Origin: Winogradskyella marincola
GTDB taxonomy: Bacteria > Bacteroidota > Bacteroidia > Flavobacteriales > Flavobacteriaceae
Assembly: GCF_029624125.1 (NCBI RefSeq)
Contig: NZ_JARSBN010000001.1
Coordinates: forward strand, 1-64,000
Length of the DNA stretch: 64,000 bases
Direction of reading: 5' to 3'
Position numbers and translations under genes: made by a program. Numbering within the stretch: position 1 is the first letter of the stretch; each line of letters begins with the position of its first letter. Under the pieces are notes generated by a model. It was not told where the DNA came from, ran no database searches, and worked only from the letters and a program-made list of their open reading frames with translations. Shown piece after piece: positions 44,344 to 53,626 of this stretch.

Positions 44344-44727
44344 TTAGACATCGTTATTGACTTCAATCCAATACCCATTTGGATCCTGGAAGTAGATTTG
44401 TTTTATTCCATCGTCTCTGATATAGTCTTTGTTTGGTGAGTCTTTCCAGTCGGAATACTTAATATTTAAGGTTTCTAAATGGTTTACAAATGCGTTGAAA
44501 TCTGTTGTTGCTAATGCAAAATGAACGGCTTTATTGGTCTTTATTTCTGCGTTGGGTCTTGGTATTAAATGCAGTTGGATACTCTGTGTAAGCTGAAGCC
44601 ATCTGGTTTTGGAGGTTGAGGCTGTATTTTTAATTTCTTTTAACTGAAATACTTCTTTATAGAACGCAATGGATTGGTTGACATCTTTTACTGAAAGTGC
44701 GATATGGTTAAAAGCGAATGTTTGCAT
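44344..44727 (-). CDS. VOC (glyoxalase/dioxygenase) family protein
   Basis: 127 aa with paired beta-alpha-beta modules: FNHIALSVKDVNQSIAFYKE at the start and VHFALATTDFNAFVNHLETL in the second half, ending IYFQDPNGYWIEVNND, the usual metal-binding Glu. A metal-dependent lyase, isomerase or resistance function cannot be distinguished. It directly abuts the DUF1428 gene on the same strand. Confidence 0.85.
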   Translation of the reverse strand: MQTFAFNHIALSVKDVNQSIAFYKEVFQLKEIKNTASTSKTRWLQLTQSIQLHLIPRPNAEIKTNKAVHFALATTDFNAFVNHLETLNIKYSDWKDSPNKDYIRDDGIKQIYFQDPNGYWIEVNNDV

Positions 44728-45096
44728 CTAAACAAGGGATTTAAAACCACCATAAACCATTCTGCTGGCATCGAAAACTAATTTCTCAGGGTTGATTAAC
44801 GGTTCTACCAAAGCTGCCATTCTTGAGTCTTGTGGTACTTTTTGGTTTGCCAGATCTCTTACTTCTTTTGAAGGAAAGACTACCCAACCGAATACAATGG
44901 CTTCGTCTTCTTTGGTATTGATGACATCTGTAAAGGATTTAGTGCCGTCTAAGTGCAGATCGTCGCCAACAAATTCTTGGTAGGCTATTGCTCCGTGTTC
45001 TTTCCAAATTTCTGCAACTTGCTGTGCTACTTTTTGGTATTGGTCTATATGAATATGTGGTATTGGAAATACAAAGCCGTCGATGTAGTTTTTCAT
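44728..45096 (-). CDS. DUF1428 family protein (YbaA-like)
   Basis: 122 aa. A typical start MKNYIDGFVFPIPHIHIDQY, AEIWKEHGAIAYQEFVGDD and the late FDASRMVYGGFKSLV match the DUF1428 family, a small ferredoxin-like dimeric fold of unknown function. No gap to the VOC-family gene that follows it, so they are probably one transcript. Confidence 0.85.
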   Translation of the reverse strand: MKNYIDGFVFPIPHIHIDQYQKVAQQVAEIWKEHGAIAYQEFVGDDLHLDGTKSFTDVINTKEDEAIVFGWVVFPSKEVRDLANQKVPQDSRMAALVEPLINPEKLVFDASRMVYGGFKSLV

Positions 45097-45125
45097 TGGT
45101 TTTGGTTTTATTTGGATGATCCGTT

Positions 45126-45474
45126 TTATTCTTTAATAATTCTATATTTTGGCTTTAAGATATGCTTTGTATCCTGACTTCTTCCCTGACTATTTATTTT
45201 GTTTCCGTTATTATCATACTTCTCAGGAATATTTTCAAGTCCTTTCTGAATTGTTACAATTCCACTGACCTCAATTATTTTTTTATCTAGTTTTTCAAGT
45301 CTTTGTATGGGATATTTACTATATAACCTTTCAAATAAACTCCTTCTTTAGTCGCGTCTTTGAACTCAATCTTAGCTTTAAAACTAACCGAATCAATTTT
45401 GGTTTCGGAATTTTAGATTGAGAGCTTCCAAATAAAAAGCTAACTAATAATAACGTCAAAAATACTATTCTCAT
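45126..45474 (-). pseudogene. frameshifted small exported protein
   Basis: Three frames on the minus strand join into one product of about 115 aa. From ATG 45474: MRIVFLTLLLVSFLFGSSQS, a signal peptide. After a shift near 45405-45415: SETKIDSVSFKAKIEFKDAT and KEGVYLKG. After a second shift near 45317-45326: SKYPIQRLEKLDKKIIEVSG, then IVTIQKGLENIPEKY, DNNGNKINSQGRSQDTKH and a stop at 45126-45128. No frame alone is a convincing gene, but coding character is continuous, so it is a recently broken gene or holds sequencing errors. The family is not recognised. This explains most of the 45097-45559 gap. Confidence 0.75.
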
Positions 45475-45559
45475 AAAAAAACAATGGCTTATATAACTAT
45501 CCGTGACTGTTTTAGAGATACTGCTTTTAATAGAACACTACTGTTAGCAATAGTGTAAA

Positions 45560-46390
45560 TTATTGTTTGATAGGCTGGTGTATTTTTTCAAATGCGTTAT
45601 AAACAGCATTGTGCAATGCATCTCCATGTGTTTTGTCTTCTAAAAAATCGTAAAAGAGTTTTGTGTTTTGTGTTTTGCTCTTTTTGAGCTTATTAAACAA
45701 TTCTTTAGCGGTTCTTTCCATAACTTCTCCTTCTTTTCCTCCAGCTATATAAATGGCTTTTTGGGAAGTGTACGGAACAGGTTCTAGATCTAGAAGTTTT
45801 TCATCATCCCACCACAAGCTTGGACTTACAATGATATAATTATCGAAAAGTTGTGGATTTTTGAATAAAATCTCAGTTGCTAGCAATCCACCTAATGACT
45901 GCCCAATGATTGTTTTTGTTGTAGTTGTGTTGTACGTGGCGTCTATAAAAGGCTGAAGTTCTTTTTCTATAAAATCAATGAAAGTTTGTGATTTTCCTGA
46001 AGTGGGAAACTCTTTTTGATCTAACTCATTTTGAGATGGATATGTAAAATCTCTTTTTCGGTCTACATTACCAATTCCTACAACTATAGACTCTGGCAAC
46101 ATATTAATCCACGAGAAAGAACCAAACTGAACAATCCCTGAGATGTGGATAAAGTCTTCGTCTTTAGAGCCATCTAACAAATAGATTACAGGATAAGTTT
46201 TTAAACTATCTGCGGCATAGCCTATAGGTAAGTATATGTTTAAATCTCTGGTTTCGTTTAAAATCTTTGACTCTATTTTGATTGATTTTCCTATTGTAAA
46301 ATCTGATTCGCTAATTTTTTCTGGTAAATCTTGCGCAAATGCTACAATAGTTATGAATTGAAATATTAAACCTAAAATACTGTACTTCAT
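45560..46390 (-). CDS. exported alpha/beta-hydrolase esterase (Fes/IroE-like)
   Basis: 276 aa with a signal peptide (about 1-20, ending VAFAQ). The alpha/beta-hydrolase core shows TYPVIYLLDGSKDEDFIHIS, the nucleophile elbow IIGQSLGGLLATEIL with S165, and H255 in EDKTHGDALHNA. It belongs to the COG2819 type, which includes siderophore esterases, but no siderophore genes are near, so the substrate is open. It probably works in the periplasm. Confidence 0.83.
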   Translation of the reverse strand: MKYSILGLIFQFITIVAFAQDLPEKISESDFTIGKSIKIESKILNETRDLNIYLPIGYAADSLKTYPVIYLLDGSKDEDFIHISGIVQFGSFSWINMLPESIVVGIGNVDRKRDFTYPSQNELDQKEFPTSGKSQTFIDFIEKELQPFIDATYNTTTTKTIIGQSLGGLLATEILFKNPQLFDNYIIVSPSLWWDDEKLLDLEPVPYTSQKAIYIAGGKEGEVMERTAKELFNKLKKSKTQNTKLFYDFLEDKTHGDALHNAVYNAFEKIHQPIKQ

Positions 46391-46583
46391 GTCTATGTTT
46401 ATTATTGTTTTTAAATTGTTGGTTGTGAGATTATAGCCCTTTATATTTTATTACTTTTTACTATGGATTAAAATTAATGCTTTTAATTAGAAATTAGTAT
46501 TGTACTTATTGAATTTTGATCTTAAAACCTAACCTTTAGCTTATTAGATGTATATTAGAGCTTATCTTAATTTTTGAAAACGC

Positions 46584-47276
46584 ATGCTAGGTGTCCTTGT
46601 TGTTTTTGCTATCTCATGGTTGCTCCTTTGGCTTATTGAAAGGGAGCATATATCTGTTTTGGGTATACTGCCTAACAGCAAACGCATGAAAGCGTTTTCT
46701 ATTGGCATGATTGTAATGGCTGTGTTTTGCTTGATTAACTTGTTGGGACAGGCTTATTTTAAGGAATTTAATTACGTTCGAAATATAGATTATGGCATCA
46801 AGGAGAGCCTGAATGGTATCTGGTGGACGTTTAAGGCTGCTCTTTTTGAAGAGCTCATTTTTAGAGGTGCATTGCTCTATCTACTCATTAAACGCTTAGG
46901 TATTAATTGGGCTTGTATTATTAGCGCTATCGCTTTTGGGATTTACCATTGGTTTAGTTACCAAATGTTTGGACGTGGCCTTGTACCTATGGCATACGTG
47001 TTTTTATTGACTGGTGCTTCTGGGTGGATGTTTGCCTATGCCTTTGCAAAAACCAAGTCTATATTAGTGCCTTTAGGCTTGCATTTTGGATGGATTGTGA
47101 TTAGCATTGTTGTTCTCTCTTCTGGTCCGTTGGGAGATTCATTATATGTTACAGATGGTAAAGATGTTGATTTAAATGGCTGGGAACAGTTATTGTTTTT
47201 TCTGTGGCAGACTTTAATAGTTCCTGGAGTTATTACATGGTATATCTTTAAGAATTATAAGAGAAGAGAGGTTTGA
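46584..47276 (+). CDS. CPBP-family intramembrane metalloprotease
   Basis: 230 aa with about six to seven membrane helices. The CPBP (Rce1/abortive infection) motifs are present: E89-E90-LIF-R94 in LFEELIFRGALL, FGIYHW with H122, and LGLHFGWI with H167. It may cleave prenylated or other membrane peptides. The N-terminus seems short compared with relatives, but an in-frame stop (TGA 46575-46577) blocks a longer reading. Flanked by convergent genes. Confidence 0.83.
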   Translation: MLGVLVVFAISWLLLWLIEREHISVLGILPNSKRMKAFSIGMIVMAVFCLINLLGQAYFKEFNYVRNIDYGIKESLNGIWWTFKAALFEELIFRGALLYLLIKRLGINWACIISAIAFGIYHWFSYQMFGRGLVPMAYVFLLTGASGWMFAYAFAKTKSILVPLGLHFGWIVISIVVLSSGPLGDSLYVTDGKDVDLNGWEQLLFFLWQTLIVPGVITWYIFKNYKRREV

Positions 47277-47308
47277 GTATGTATGCCTTGGCTTTTATCA
47301 ATTATTTT

Positions 47309-47827
47309 TCAATTTATGCTTAACCTCATCATAATGTCGGTTTGTTCGTCGTTTCCAAGTTTAAAAACATGCTTATCAAATGCCTTAAAACCGTTTTTCT
47401 CATAAAACCTGATAGCTCTTGGGTTTTCTTCCCAAACTCCCAACCACACATAGTCTACATTCTTTTCTGTGGCTAGCGCAATAGCTTTGTTATAAAGTAT
47501 TTGACCAACTTTTTTTCCGTGAAATGCTTTTAATACGTAAATGCGTTCAATTTCTAGTGCGTTATGGTCTTTTATTTCGGTTTGCGATTGCCCAACGTTC
47601 ACTTTTAAATATCCGATTGTTTCTCCGTCAAGTTCTGCAAAGTAAAATTCAGCGTTTGGGTCGCTCAATTCTGTTGTTAGTTTTTCAGTTGAAAATCCGT
47701 TTTCTAAATATGCCTTCATATTTTCTTCGCTATTTCCTGAAGAAAACGTTTCGGCAAAAGTTAACTTTCCAATGCTTTGTAATTCATTTAAGTCGTTGAC
47801 TGTTATTTTTCTGATAACTATTTCCAT
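47309..47827 (-). CDS. GNAT-family N-acetyltransferase
   Basis: 172 aa. The acetyl-CoA-binding motif is LEIERIYVLKAFHGKKVGQI, followed by GVWEENPRAIRFYEKNGF, a typical GNAT motif B. The acceptor may be a small amine or a peptide. It starts 9 nt after the SMR exporter gene on the same strand, so it is co-transcribed; modification and efflux of the same class of compound is a reasonable guess. Confidence 0.87.
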   Translation of the reverse strand: MEIVIRKITVNDLNELQSIGKLTFAETFSSGNSEENMKAYLENGFSTEKLTTELSDPNAEFYFAELDGETIGYLKVNVGQSQTEIKDHNALEIERIYVLKAFHGKKVGQILYNKAIALATEKNVDYVWLGVWEENPRAIRFYEKNGFKAFDKHVFKLGNDEQTDIMMRLSIN

Positions 47828-47836
47828 GCTTTATAA

Positions 47837-48166
47837 TTAATGAGTTGATACGGCTTTTAATCCAATAATAGAAGCTATGAGCGTAGTGAGAAATAGCATT
47901 CGCAAAAATGTTGCAGGTTCTTTAAATACAAAGATACCTACCAGAACTGTACCAACGGCTCCAATGCCTGTCCATATAGCATAAGCTGTTCCAATAGGTA
48001 ATGTTTGGGTTGCTTTAACTAAAAGACCCATACTAATGGCAAGTGTGATTAAAAAACCAGCATACCATAAATACATCTCGTTTCCAGATGCTTGTTTTGC
48101 TTTTCCCAAACAAAATGCAAAGGCTACTTCAAATAAACCTGCAATAATTAAAATGATCCAATTCAT
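47837..48166 (-). CDS. SMR-family efflux protein, Gdx/SugE-like
   Basis: 109 aa with four membrane helices. The proton-coupling Glu is E13 in LIIAGLFEVAFAF. The late GTAYAIWTGIGAVGTVLVG and the end IIGLKAVSTH resemble SugE/Gdx guanidinium exporters more than EmrE. No guanidine riboswitch of the ykkC type was recognised in the 72 nt before the gene. It is followed after 9 nt by a GNAT acetyltransferase. Confidence 0.85.
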   Translation of the reverse strand: MNWIILIIAGLFEVAFAFCLGKAKQASGNEMYLWYAGFLITLAISMGLLVKATQTLPIGTAYAIWTGIGAVGTVLVGIFVFKEPATFLRMLFLTTLIASIIGLKAVSTH

Positions 48167-48238
48167 AAACTTCTATGTTTTGGACAAAGGTCTTAATAAG
48201 GTTTGAAGAAAAACTTAACAAATGATAAAAAACGAAAC

Positions 48239-48802
48239 TTACGTAATATTAGCACGTATTCTGCTTAAACTTACTTGTGTTATCCCTAAATAGGAAGCGA
48301 TGAGCCCAAGCGAAACGCGTTGTATTAAAGTGGGATGTTTTTTTAAGAGTTCTATGTAACGTTCGGTTGCGGTTCCTAGTTGATTTGATATAAAACGTTG
48401 TTCGGCTTTTATAAGTTCTTGTTCGGCAAACTTTCTGCCCCAATTTGCAATGTCAATATCTGTTGCGAATAAATTTTGAAGGCTTGCTGTACTAATTTTG
48501 TAGAGTTCGCAGTCTTCTAATAGCTCAATATTTTCGTAGCCTTTTTGATTGAGAATATAGCTTTTTAGTGAAATAATGGTATCGCCTTCTTCGCCAAAAG
48601 CAATGGTAACTTCGCTGTCATCAAAATTTGAAAACGTACGCGCTATTCCCTTTTTTATAAAAAAGATATCCTTCTCAACCTTATCCGAGCGGATTATAAG
48701 GTGGTTTTTAGGAAAGCTTACTTCCTCAAAACACTCAATAAATTTGTGTTTGGATGATGCGTTAATTGGATGGGTTTTATCAAGAATTTGATAGATGTTC
48801 AT
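48239..48802 (-). CDS. Crp/Fnr-family transcriptional regulator
   Basis: 187 aa. The cyclic-nucleotide-binding-like fold (about 10-125) has NHLIIRSDKVEKDIFFIKKG and EVTIAFGEEGDTIISL; the C-terminal winged helix has RVSLGLIASYLGITQVSLSR, a short DNA-binding end. It is in the same direction as the SMR and GNAT genes 72 nt downstream and may control them. The ligand cannot be inferred. Confidence 0.87.
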   Translation of the reverse strand: MNIYQILDKTHPINASSKHKFIECFEEVSFPKNHLIIRSDKVEKDIFFIKKGIARTFSNFDDSEVTIAFGEEGDTIISLKSYILNQKGYENIELLEDCELYKISTASLQNLFATDIDIANWGRKFAEQELIKAEQRFISNQLGTATERYIELLKKHPTLIQRVSLGLIASYLGITQVSLSRIRANIT

Positions 48803-48930
48803 GAGGATAATTTACTTGCACAACTCTTTATCTTTACTTAACTCTAGAGTTTAGTAGTTTTTTTTAACGCGCTTTTATTTTAAAAGACTCTACTTTCATT
48901 TTTTTAAATTATCTAGAACTAGTTATATAA

Positions 48931-48979
48931 ATATAAAAATTCCCCTTATCACACAGACAATTAAGGGATAAGAGGAATT
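48931..48979 (-). terminator. intrinsic terminator of recQ
   Basis: AATTCC-x-CTTATC and its partner GATAAG-x-GGAATT form a 13 bp stem with a 16 nt loop (48938-48979). The one C-A mismatch becomes a G-U pair only on the minus strand, the direction of recQ, and T residues follow there. Confidence 0.75.
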
Positions 48980-49003
48980 GTATTCTTTTACAAAATGTAT
49001 GTT

Positions 49004-51205
49004 TTAATTCGCTACTTCGCTAATAAACTTAATGCGGTATAATCGTAGCTCTTCGTCGTCATAGTCGCCATCAAACTCTTCTATAGCATCTGAAATTTTA
49101 TCGCTTTCAGAGTCCATAAAATAGTCATGGATTTCTTCTTGCTGGTCTTCATCTAAGATTTCATCTATCCAATAGTCTATATTCAATTTGGTACCAGAAT
49201 ACACTATAGATTCCATTTCGCCTATAAACTCTGGCATTTCCATTCCTTTTGCAGAGGCGATATCATCTAGTGGTAGTTTTCTATCTACGTTTTGTATGAT
49301 ATAGAGCTTAAGTGCAGAGTTGGTTCCTGTAGATTTTACGACCATATCGTCTGGTCTTGTAATATCATTTTCTTCTACATAATCTGCTATAAGATTTACA
49401 AAATCCTTTCCGTATTTTTTGGCTTTGCTTTCTCCTACTCCATGTACATTAGACAATTCTTCTATGTTTACAGGGTATTTTAATGCCATATCTTCCAAAG
49501 AAGGATCCTGAAAAATAACAAATGGTGGTACACCTAATTGCTTGGCATTGCGTTTTCTTAAATCCTTGAGCATGGTCATTAGCTTTTCATCAGCTACTGC
49601 GCCACCGCCTTTAGAGTTTGTAATAATACCATCGTTAGACTCTTCATCGTATACGTGGTCTTCTGCCATCATAAAGGATTGCGGATTATTTAAAAATTCT
49701 TGTCCAGATTCGCTTAGTCGTAGTACACCATATGTCTCGATATCTTTCTTTAAAAATCCTGCAACGATAACCTGACGTATCAATGCCATCCAAAAACGCC
49801 CTTCTTTGCTTTTACCTATACCAAAAAATGGTTGTGTATCCGTTTTGTGTGATGTAATTAAGGCATTAGACTTTCCGATAATAACCTGTACCAAGTCTTT
49901 AGCTTTGTACTTTTCGTTGGTTTTATCTACGGTATCTAGTAGTATCTTTACTTCATCTTGAGCTTCTACCTGATTTTTTGGATTACGAACATTATCGTCC
50001 ATATCTCCTCCTTCTCCAGTCTCCGTGTCAAATTCTTCTCCAAAATAGTGTAGAATAAATTTTCTTCTAGACATGGATGTTTCTGCAAATGCCACCACTT
50101 CTTGCAATAAGGCATGACCAATTTCTTGCTCTGCCACAGGCTTACCAGACATAAACTTTTCTAGTTTTTCGATGTCTTTGTAAGCATAGTATGCCAAACA
50201 ATGCCCTTCTCCTCCATCTCGTCCTGCTCTACCAGTTTCTTGATAATAGCTTTCTATACTCTTTGGTATATCGTGATGAATTACAAAACGTACATCTGGC
50301 TTGTCTATTCCCATACCAAAAGCTATAGTTGCCACAACCACATCTGTATCTTCCATTAAGAACATATCCTGATGTTTTACTCTAGTCTTGGCATCTAAAC
50401 CTGCGTGATATGGCACAGCCTTAATTCCATTAACCTGAAGCACTTGGGCTAACTCTTCTACACGTTTTCTGCTTAAACAATATACAATACCAGACTTACC
50501 TTCGTTTTGTTTTATAAAACGTATAATATCTGCATCTACATTTTTTGTTTTTGGGCGTACTTCGTAATATAAGTTTGGTCTGTTAAAGGAAGCTTTAAAA
50601 GTAACAGCATCTGTCATTCCTAAACTTTTAAGAATATCTTCTTGCACCTTTGGTGTTGCTGTTGCTGTAAGTCCTACAATCGGAATATCATCACCTATAC
50701 GTTTTATTATGTGTCTTAAGTTTCTGTACTCTGGTCTAAAATCGTGTCCCCATTCACTAATACAGTGCGCTTCGTCTACTGCCATAAACGAGATTTTCTG
50801 AGTTTTCAAAAAATCTACGTATTCTTCTTTTGTTAACGACTCTGGTGCTACATACAATAGTTTTGTAACGCCATTAATTATATCATCTTTTACGCGTTTT
50901 ACTTCTGTTTTATTCAATGATGAATTTAAAACGTGAGCGACTCCTTCGTTTTCAGATACAGCTCTTATGGCATCTACCTGGTTTTTCATTAAGGCAATAA
51001 GTGGAGATACCACTATTGCTGTCCCTTCTTTAATTAAAGCTGGTAGTTGATAACAAAGTGATTTACCACCACCTGTTGGCATTATAACAAAGGTGTTATT
51101 ACCATTTACTACATTTTTAATAACTTCTTCTTGTAGACCTTTAAACCCAGAAAAACCAAAATATTTTTTTAGTGAGGAGTGTAAGTCAATTTCTGCAATA
51201 CTCAT
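49004..51205 (-). CDS. recQ: ATP-dependent DNA helicase RecQ without zinc cysteines
   Basis: 733 aa superfamily 2 3'-5' helicase for recombination and fork repair. Walker [21 protein letters not shown] (K48), DEAH box D144-H147, and [17 protein letters not shown] motif VI. Then the zinc/RQC region and a C-terminal helix-rich part with [13 protein letters not shown] (HRDC-like). The four zinc cysteines of E. coli-type RecQ are missing: CRR is SRR at 379-381, and GNCDIC-like residues are GDMDDN near 400-405. It has a -7 box and its own terminator, so it is monocistronic. Confidence 0.93.
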   Translation of the reverse strand: MSIAEIDLHSSLKKYFGFSGFKGLQEEVIKNVVNGNNTFVIMPTGGGKSLCYQLPALIKEGTAIVVSPLIALMKNQVDAIRAVSENEGVAHVLNSSLNKTEVKRVKDDIINGVTKLLYVAPESLTKEEYVDFLKTQKISFMAVDEAHCISEWGHDFRPEYRNLRHIIKRIGDDIPIVGLTATATPKVQEDILKSLGMTDAVTFKASFNRPNLYYEVRPKTKNVDADIIRFIKQNEGKSGIVYCLSRKRVEELAQVLQVNGIKAVPYHAGLDAKTRVKHQDMFLMEDTDVVVATIAFGMGIDKPDVRFVIHHDIPKSIESYYQETGRAGRDGGEGHCLAYYAYKDIEKLEKFMSGKPVAEQEIGHALLQEVVAFAETSMSRRKFILHYFGEEFDTETGEGGDMDDNVRNPKNQVEAQDEVKILLDTVDKTNEKYKAKDLVQVIIGKSNALITSHKTDTQPFFGIGKSKEGRFWMALIRQVIVAGFLKKDIETYGVLRLSESGQEFLNNPQSFMMAEDHVYDEESNDGIITNSKGGGAVADEKLMTMLKDLRKRNAKQLGVPPFVIFQDPSLEDMALKYPVNIEELSNVHGVGESKAKKYGKDFVNLIADYVEENDITRPDDMVVKSTGTNSALKLYIIQNVDRKLPLDDIASAKGMEMPEFIGEMESIVYSGTKLNIDYWIDEILDEDQQEEIHDYFMDSESDKISDAIEEFDGDYDDEELRLYRIKFISEVAN

Positions 51206-51255
51206 TAATCCCTTTTCGTATTTATTTCTTCTTTTAAGAATGCTAAACTTTATTA

Positions 51256-51263
51256 CAAATATA
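51256..51263 (-). promoter_or_regulatory. -7 box upstream of recQ
   Basis: TATATTTG on the minus strand about 51 nt before the recQ ATG. No TTG at the exact distance. Confidence 0.4.
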
Positions 51264-51358
51264 ATATGTAGAACTTAGCTTTGCATCTATAATTAATCTG
51301 TTTCGTACTTGTAATTTTTTCATAGCGATTTGGGAATATTTGAATGAAAAAATTCACG

Positions 51359-51366
51359 TACTTTTG
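51359..51366 (+). promoter_or_regulatory. -7 box of the kdsD operon
   Basis: TACTTTTG on the plus strand. Transcription would start near 51373, downstream of a TTG at 51340 that opens the longest reading frame, so the start codon should be later. Confidence 0.45.
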
Positions 51367-51423
51367 CATAACCTTAAAGATAATAAAATCTTTAAATTTA
51401 AAAAACACAATAAAAAATTAGTT

Positions 51424-52389
51424 TTGAACACTGTGTCATCCATATTAAACACTGCAAAAAGCACTATAGCGTTAGAAAGTAAGGCTATTAGTAATTTATC
51501 TGAATTGCTTACTGATGATTTTGCCAATGCTGTAGAGCTTATTTACAATTCAAAAGGAAGAGTTATTATTACTGGTATTGGTAAAAGTGCCATTATTGCC
51601 AACAAAATTGTAGCCACCTTAAATTCTACCGGAACACCTTCTGTTTTTATGCATGCAGCAGATGCTATACATGGTGATTTGGGTTTAATTTTAAAAGATG
51701 ACGTTGTTATTTGTATTTCTAAAAGTGGAAACACACCAGAAATTAAAGTATTGGTCCCTCTTATTAAGAATGCAAAAAATAAAATGATTGCCATTACGGG
51801 TAATAAGGATTCTTTTTTGGGCCAGCAAGCAGACTTTGTTTTAAACGCTTACGTTGAGCAAGAAGCTTGCCCTAATAATTTGGCACCAACCACCAGTACC
51901 ACTGCACAACTTGTTATTGGTGATGCTTTGGCTGTTTGCTTACTGGAATTAAGAGGATTTTCTAGTAAAGATTTTGCAAAATACCATCCTGGTGGTGCTT
52001 TAGGTAAACGCTTATACTTAAGGGTAAACGACTTATCGTCTCAAAATCAAAAACCAGAAGTGCGCTTAGATGCTAGCTTAAAAGAAGTTATTGTAGAAAT
52101 TACTGAAAAAATGCTAGGTGTAACTGCTGTTATAGAAAATGACAATATTGTAGGTATTATTACAGATGGCGATTTGCGAAGAATGCTTAGCAAGAGTGAT
52201 AATATTACCAATCTTACGGCAAAAGACATAATGAGCACAAATCCTAGACGCATTAATGAAGATGCTATGGCTGTAGATGCTAAAGAACTTATGGAAGAAT
52301 TTGGCATTTCGCAATTGTTAGTTGAGCATGATGGTAAATATGCAGGTGTTGTTCATTTACATGATTTAATAAAAGAAGGCATTATATAA
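51424..52389 (+). CDS. kdsD: arabinose-5-phosphate isomerase (KpsF/GutQ family)
   Basis: About 321 aa from the TTG at 51424; a GTG at 51433 is a near alternative, while the TTG at 51340 lies upstream of a probable promoter box and would add 28 unusual residues. The SIS domain (from GRVIITGIGKSAIIANKI) and HPGGALGKRLYLRVNDL lead into two CBS domains, ITEKMLGVTAVIENDNIVGI and MSTNPRRINEDAMAVDAKEL. It makes arabinose 5-phosphate for Kdo of the lipid A core. The stop shares a base with the tatC ATG. Confidence 0.9.
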   Translation: MNTVSSILNTAKSTIALESKAISNLSELLTDDFANAVELIYNSKGRVIITGIGKSAIIANKIVATLNSTGTPSVFMHAADAIHGDLGLILKDDVVICISKSGNTPEIKVLVPLIKNAKNKMIAITGNKDSFLGQQADFVLNAYVEQEACPNNLAPTTSTTAQLVIGDALAVCLLELRGFSSKDFAKYHPGGALGKRLYLRVNDLSSQNQKPEVRLDASLKEVIVEITEKMLGVTAVIENDNIVGIITDGDLRRMLSKSDNITNLTAKDIMSTNPRRINEDAMAVDAKELMEEFGISQLLVEHDGKYAGVVHLHDLIKEGII

Positions 52390-53213
52390 TGACGAAGAAA
52401 GGTGTAGACGAAATGTCTTTTCTAGACCATCTAGAAGATTTAAGATGGCATTTAATTAGAGCAACATTAGCTATTGTTATTGCTGCAGCGCTTGCTTTTG
52501 TATTTAAAACATTCATTTTTGATGTCATCATATTTGGACCAACTCTAATGAGTTTCCCTACGTATGAAAGTCTCTGTAAAATGTCTCAGTTTTTAGGTAT
52601 TGAAGACACTACGTTTTGTGCTGATAAATTTCCGTTTATCATACAAAACAGAACTGTAGCTGGTCAATTTTCTGCTCATATATGGACCTCTATATATGCT
52701 GGTTTTATTGTTGCTTTTCCGTATGTACTATACCAATTATGGCGCTTTATCAGTCCTGGACTAAACCCTAATGAACGTAAAAACTCTAAAGGGTTTATAA
52801 TCGTAGCTTCGCTCTTATTTTTCCTTGGTGTGCTGTTTGGGTACTATATAATTACTCCATTATCCATCAACTTTTTAGCGAACTATCAAATTAGTGAACA
52901 AATCTCTAATGAGTTTGATATTAGCTCAGTTATTGCCATTGTAAGATCTTCATCCTTAGCCTCTGGCTTTGTATTTGAGTTACCAATTATTATCTATTTT
53001 TTAACTAAAGTTGGATTGGTAACACCTCAATTTTTAAAAAATTACAGAAAGTACGCCTTAGTTATCGTACTTATATTATCTGCTATAATAACACCTCCTG
53101 ATGTTGCTAGTCAGGTTATTGTAGCTATACCTATTTTAATACTATATCAAGTTAGTATTTACATTTCTTCTATAGTAGTAAAAAATCAAAACAGAAAAAG
53201 AAAACATGTCTGA
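52389..53213 (+). CDS. tatC: Sec-independent protein translocase TatC
   Basis: 274 aa, six membrane helices. Hallmarks: MSFLDHLEDLRWHLIRATLA at the start, FPYVLYQLWRFISPGLNPNE in the first loops, and FELPIIIYFLTKVGLV later. It recognises twin-arginine signal peptides and forms the Tat receptor. TatA/B is not in the window. It overlaps kdsD by one nt and the AhpD-like gene by eight nt, so the three are one transcript. Confidence 0.95.
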   Translation: MTKKGVDEMSFLDHLEDLRWHLIRATLAIVIAAALAFVFKTFIFDVIIFGPTLMSFPTYESLCKMSQFLGIEDTTFCADKFPFIIQNRTVAGQFSAHIWTSIYAGFIVAFPYVLYQLWRFISPGLNPNERKNSKGFIIVASLLFFLGVLFGYYIITPLSINFLANYQISEQISNEFDISSVIAIVRSSSLASGFVFELPIIIYFLTKVGLVTPQFLKNYRKYALVIVLILSAIITPPDVASQVIVAIPILILYQVSIYISSIVVKNQNRKRKHV

Positions 53214-53553
53214 TATTGTAAAAGAATTCAATGACTATCGTTCTAAGATGAACGATAAAATCCTTTCGGATAATAACAAAATTGTAAAGCGTATTTTTAA
53301 TCTAGACACTAATGCTTTTGCAGAAGGTGCGTTAGATAAAAAAACTAAAGAATTACTTGGTCTTGTAGCCTCTACTGTATTACGTTGCGATGATTGTGTA
53401 AAGTACCACTTAGAATCGTCTCATAAAGAAGGCCTTACAAAAGCCGAAGTAAGCGAAGCGCTTGGCATTGCAACTCTTATTGGCGGAACTATTGTAATTC
53501 CTCATCTAAGAAGAGCTCATGAATATTGGGAAGCCCTTGAAAACCAAGGTTAA
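53206..53553 (+). CDS. carboxymuconolactone decarboxylase/AhpD-like protein
   Basis: 115 aa helical protein with LRCDDCVKYHLESSHKEGLT, a C-x-x-C pair and the following His typical of AhpD-type alkylhydroperoxidases in the CMD family. It starts inside the tatC gene (8 nt overlap) and is the last gene of the kdsD-tatC operon. A peroxide-reducing or thiol function is likely but its partner is not known. Confidence 0.87.
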   Translation: MSDIVKEFNDYRSKMNDKILSDNNKIVKRIFNLDTNAFAEGALDKKTKELLGLVASTVLRCDDCVKYHLESSHKEGLTKAEVSEALGIATLIGGTIVIPHLRRAHEYWEALENQG

Positions 53554-53626
53554 ACTTTTTATAAATGTTAGCTACTAATAAGCGGTTCTATATGAATTTA
53601 TTATTTTTAGCGTTCTTAGTTATAGT

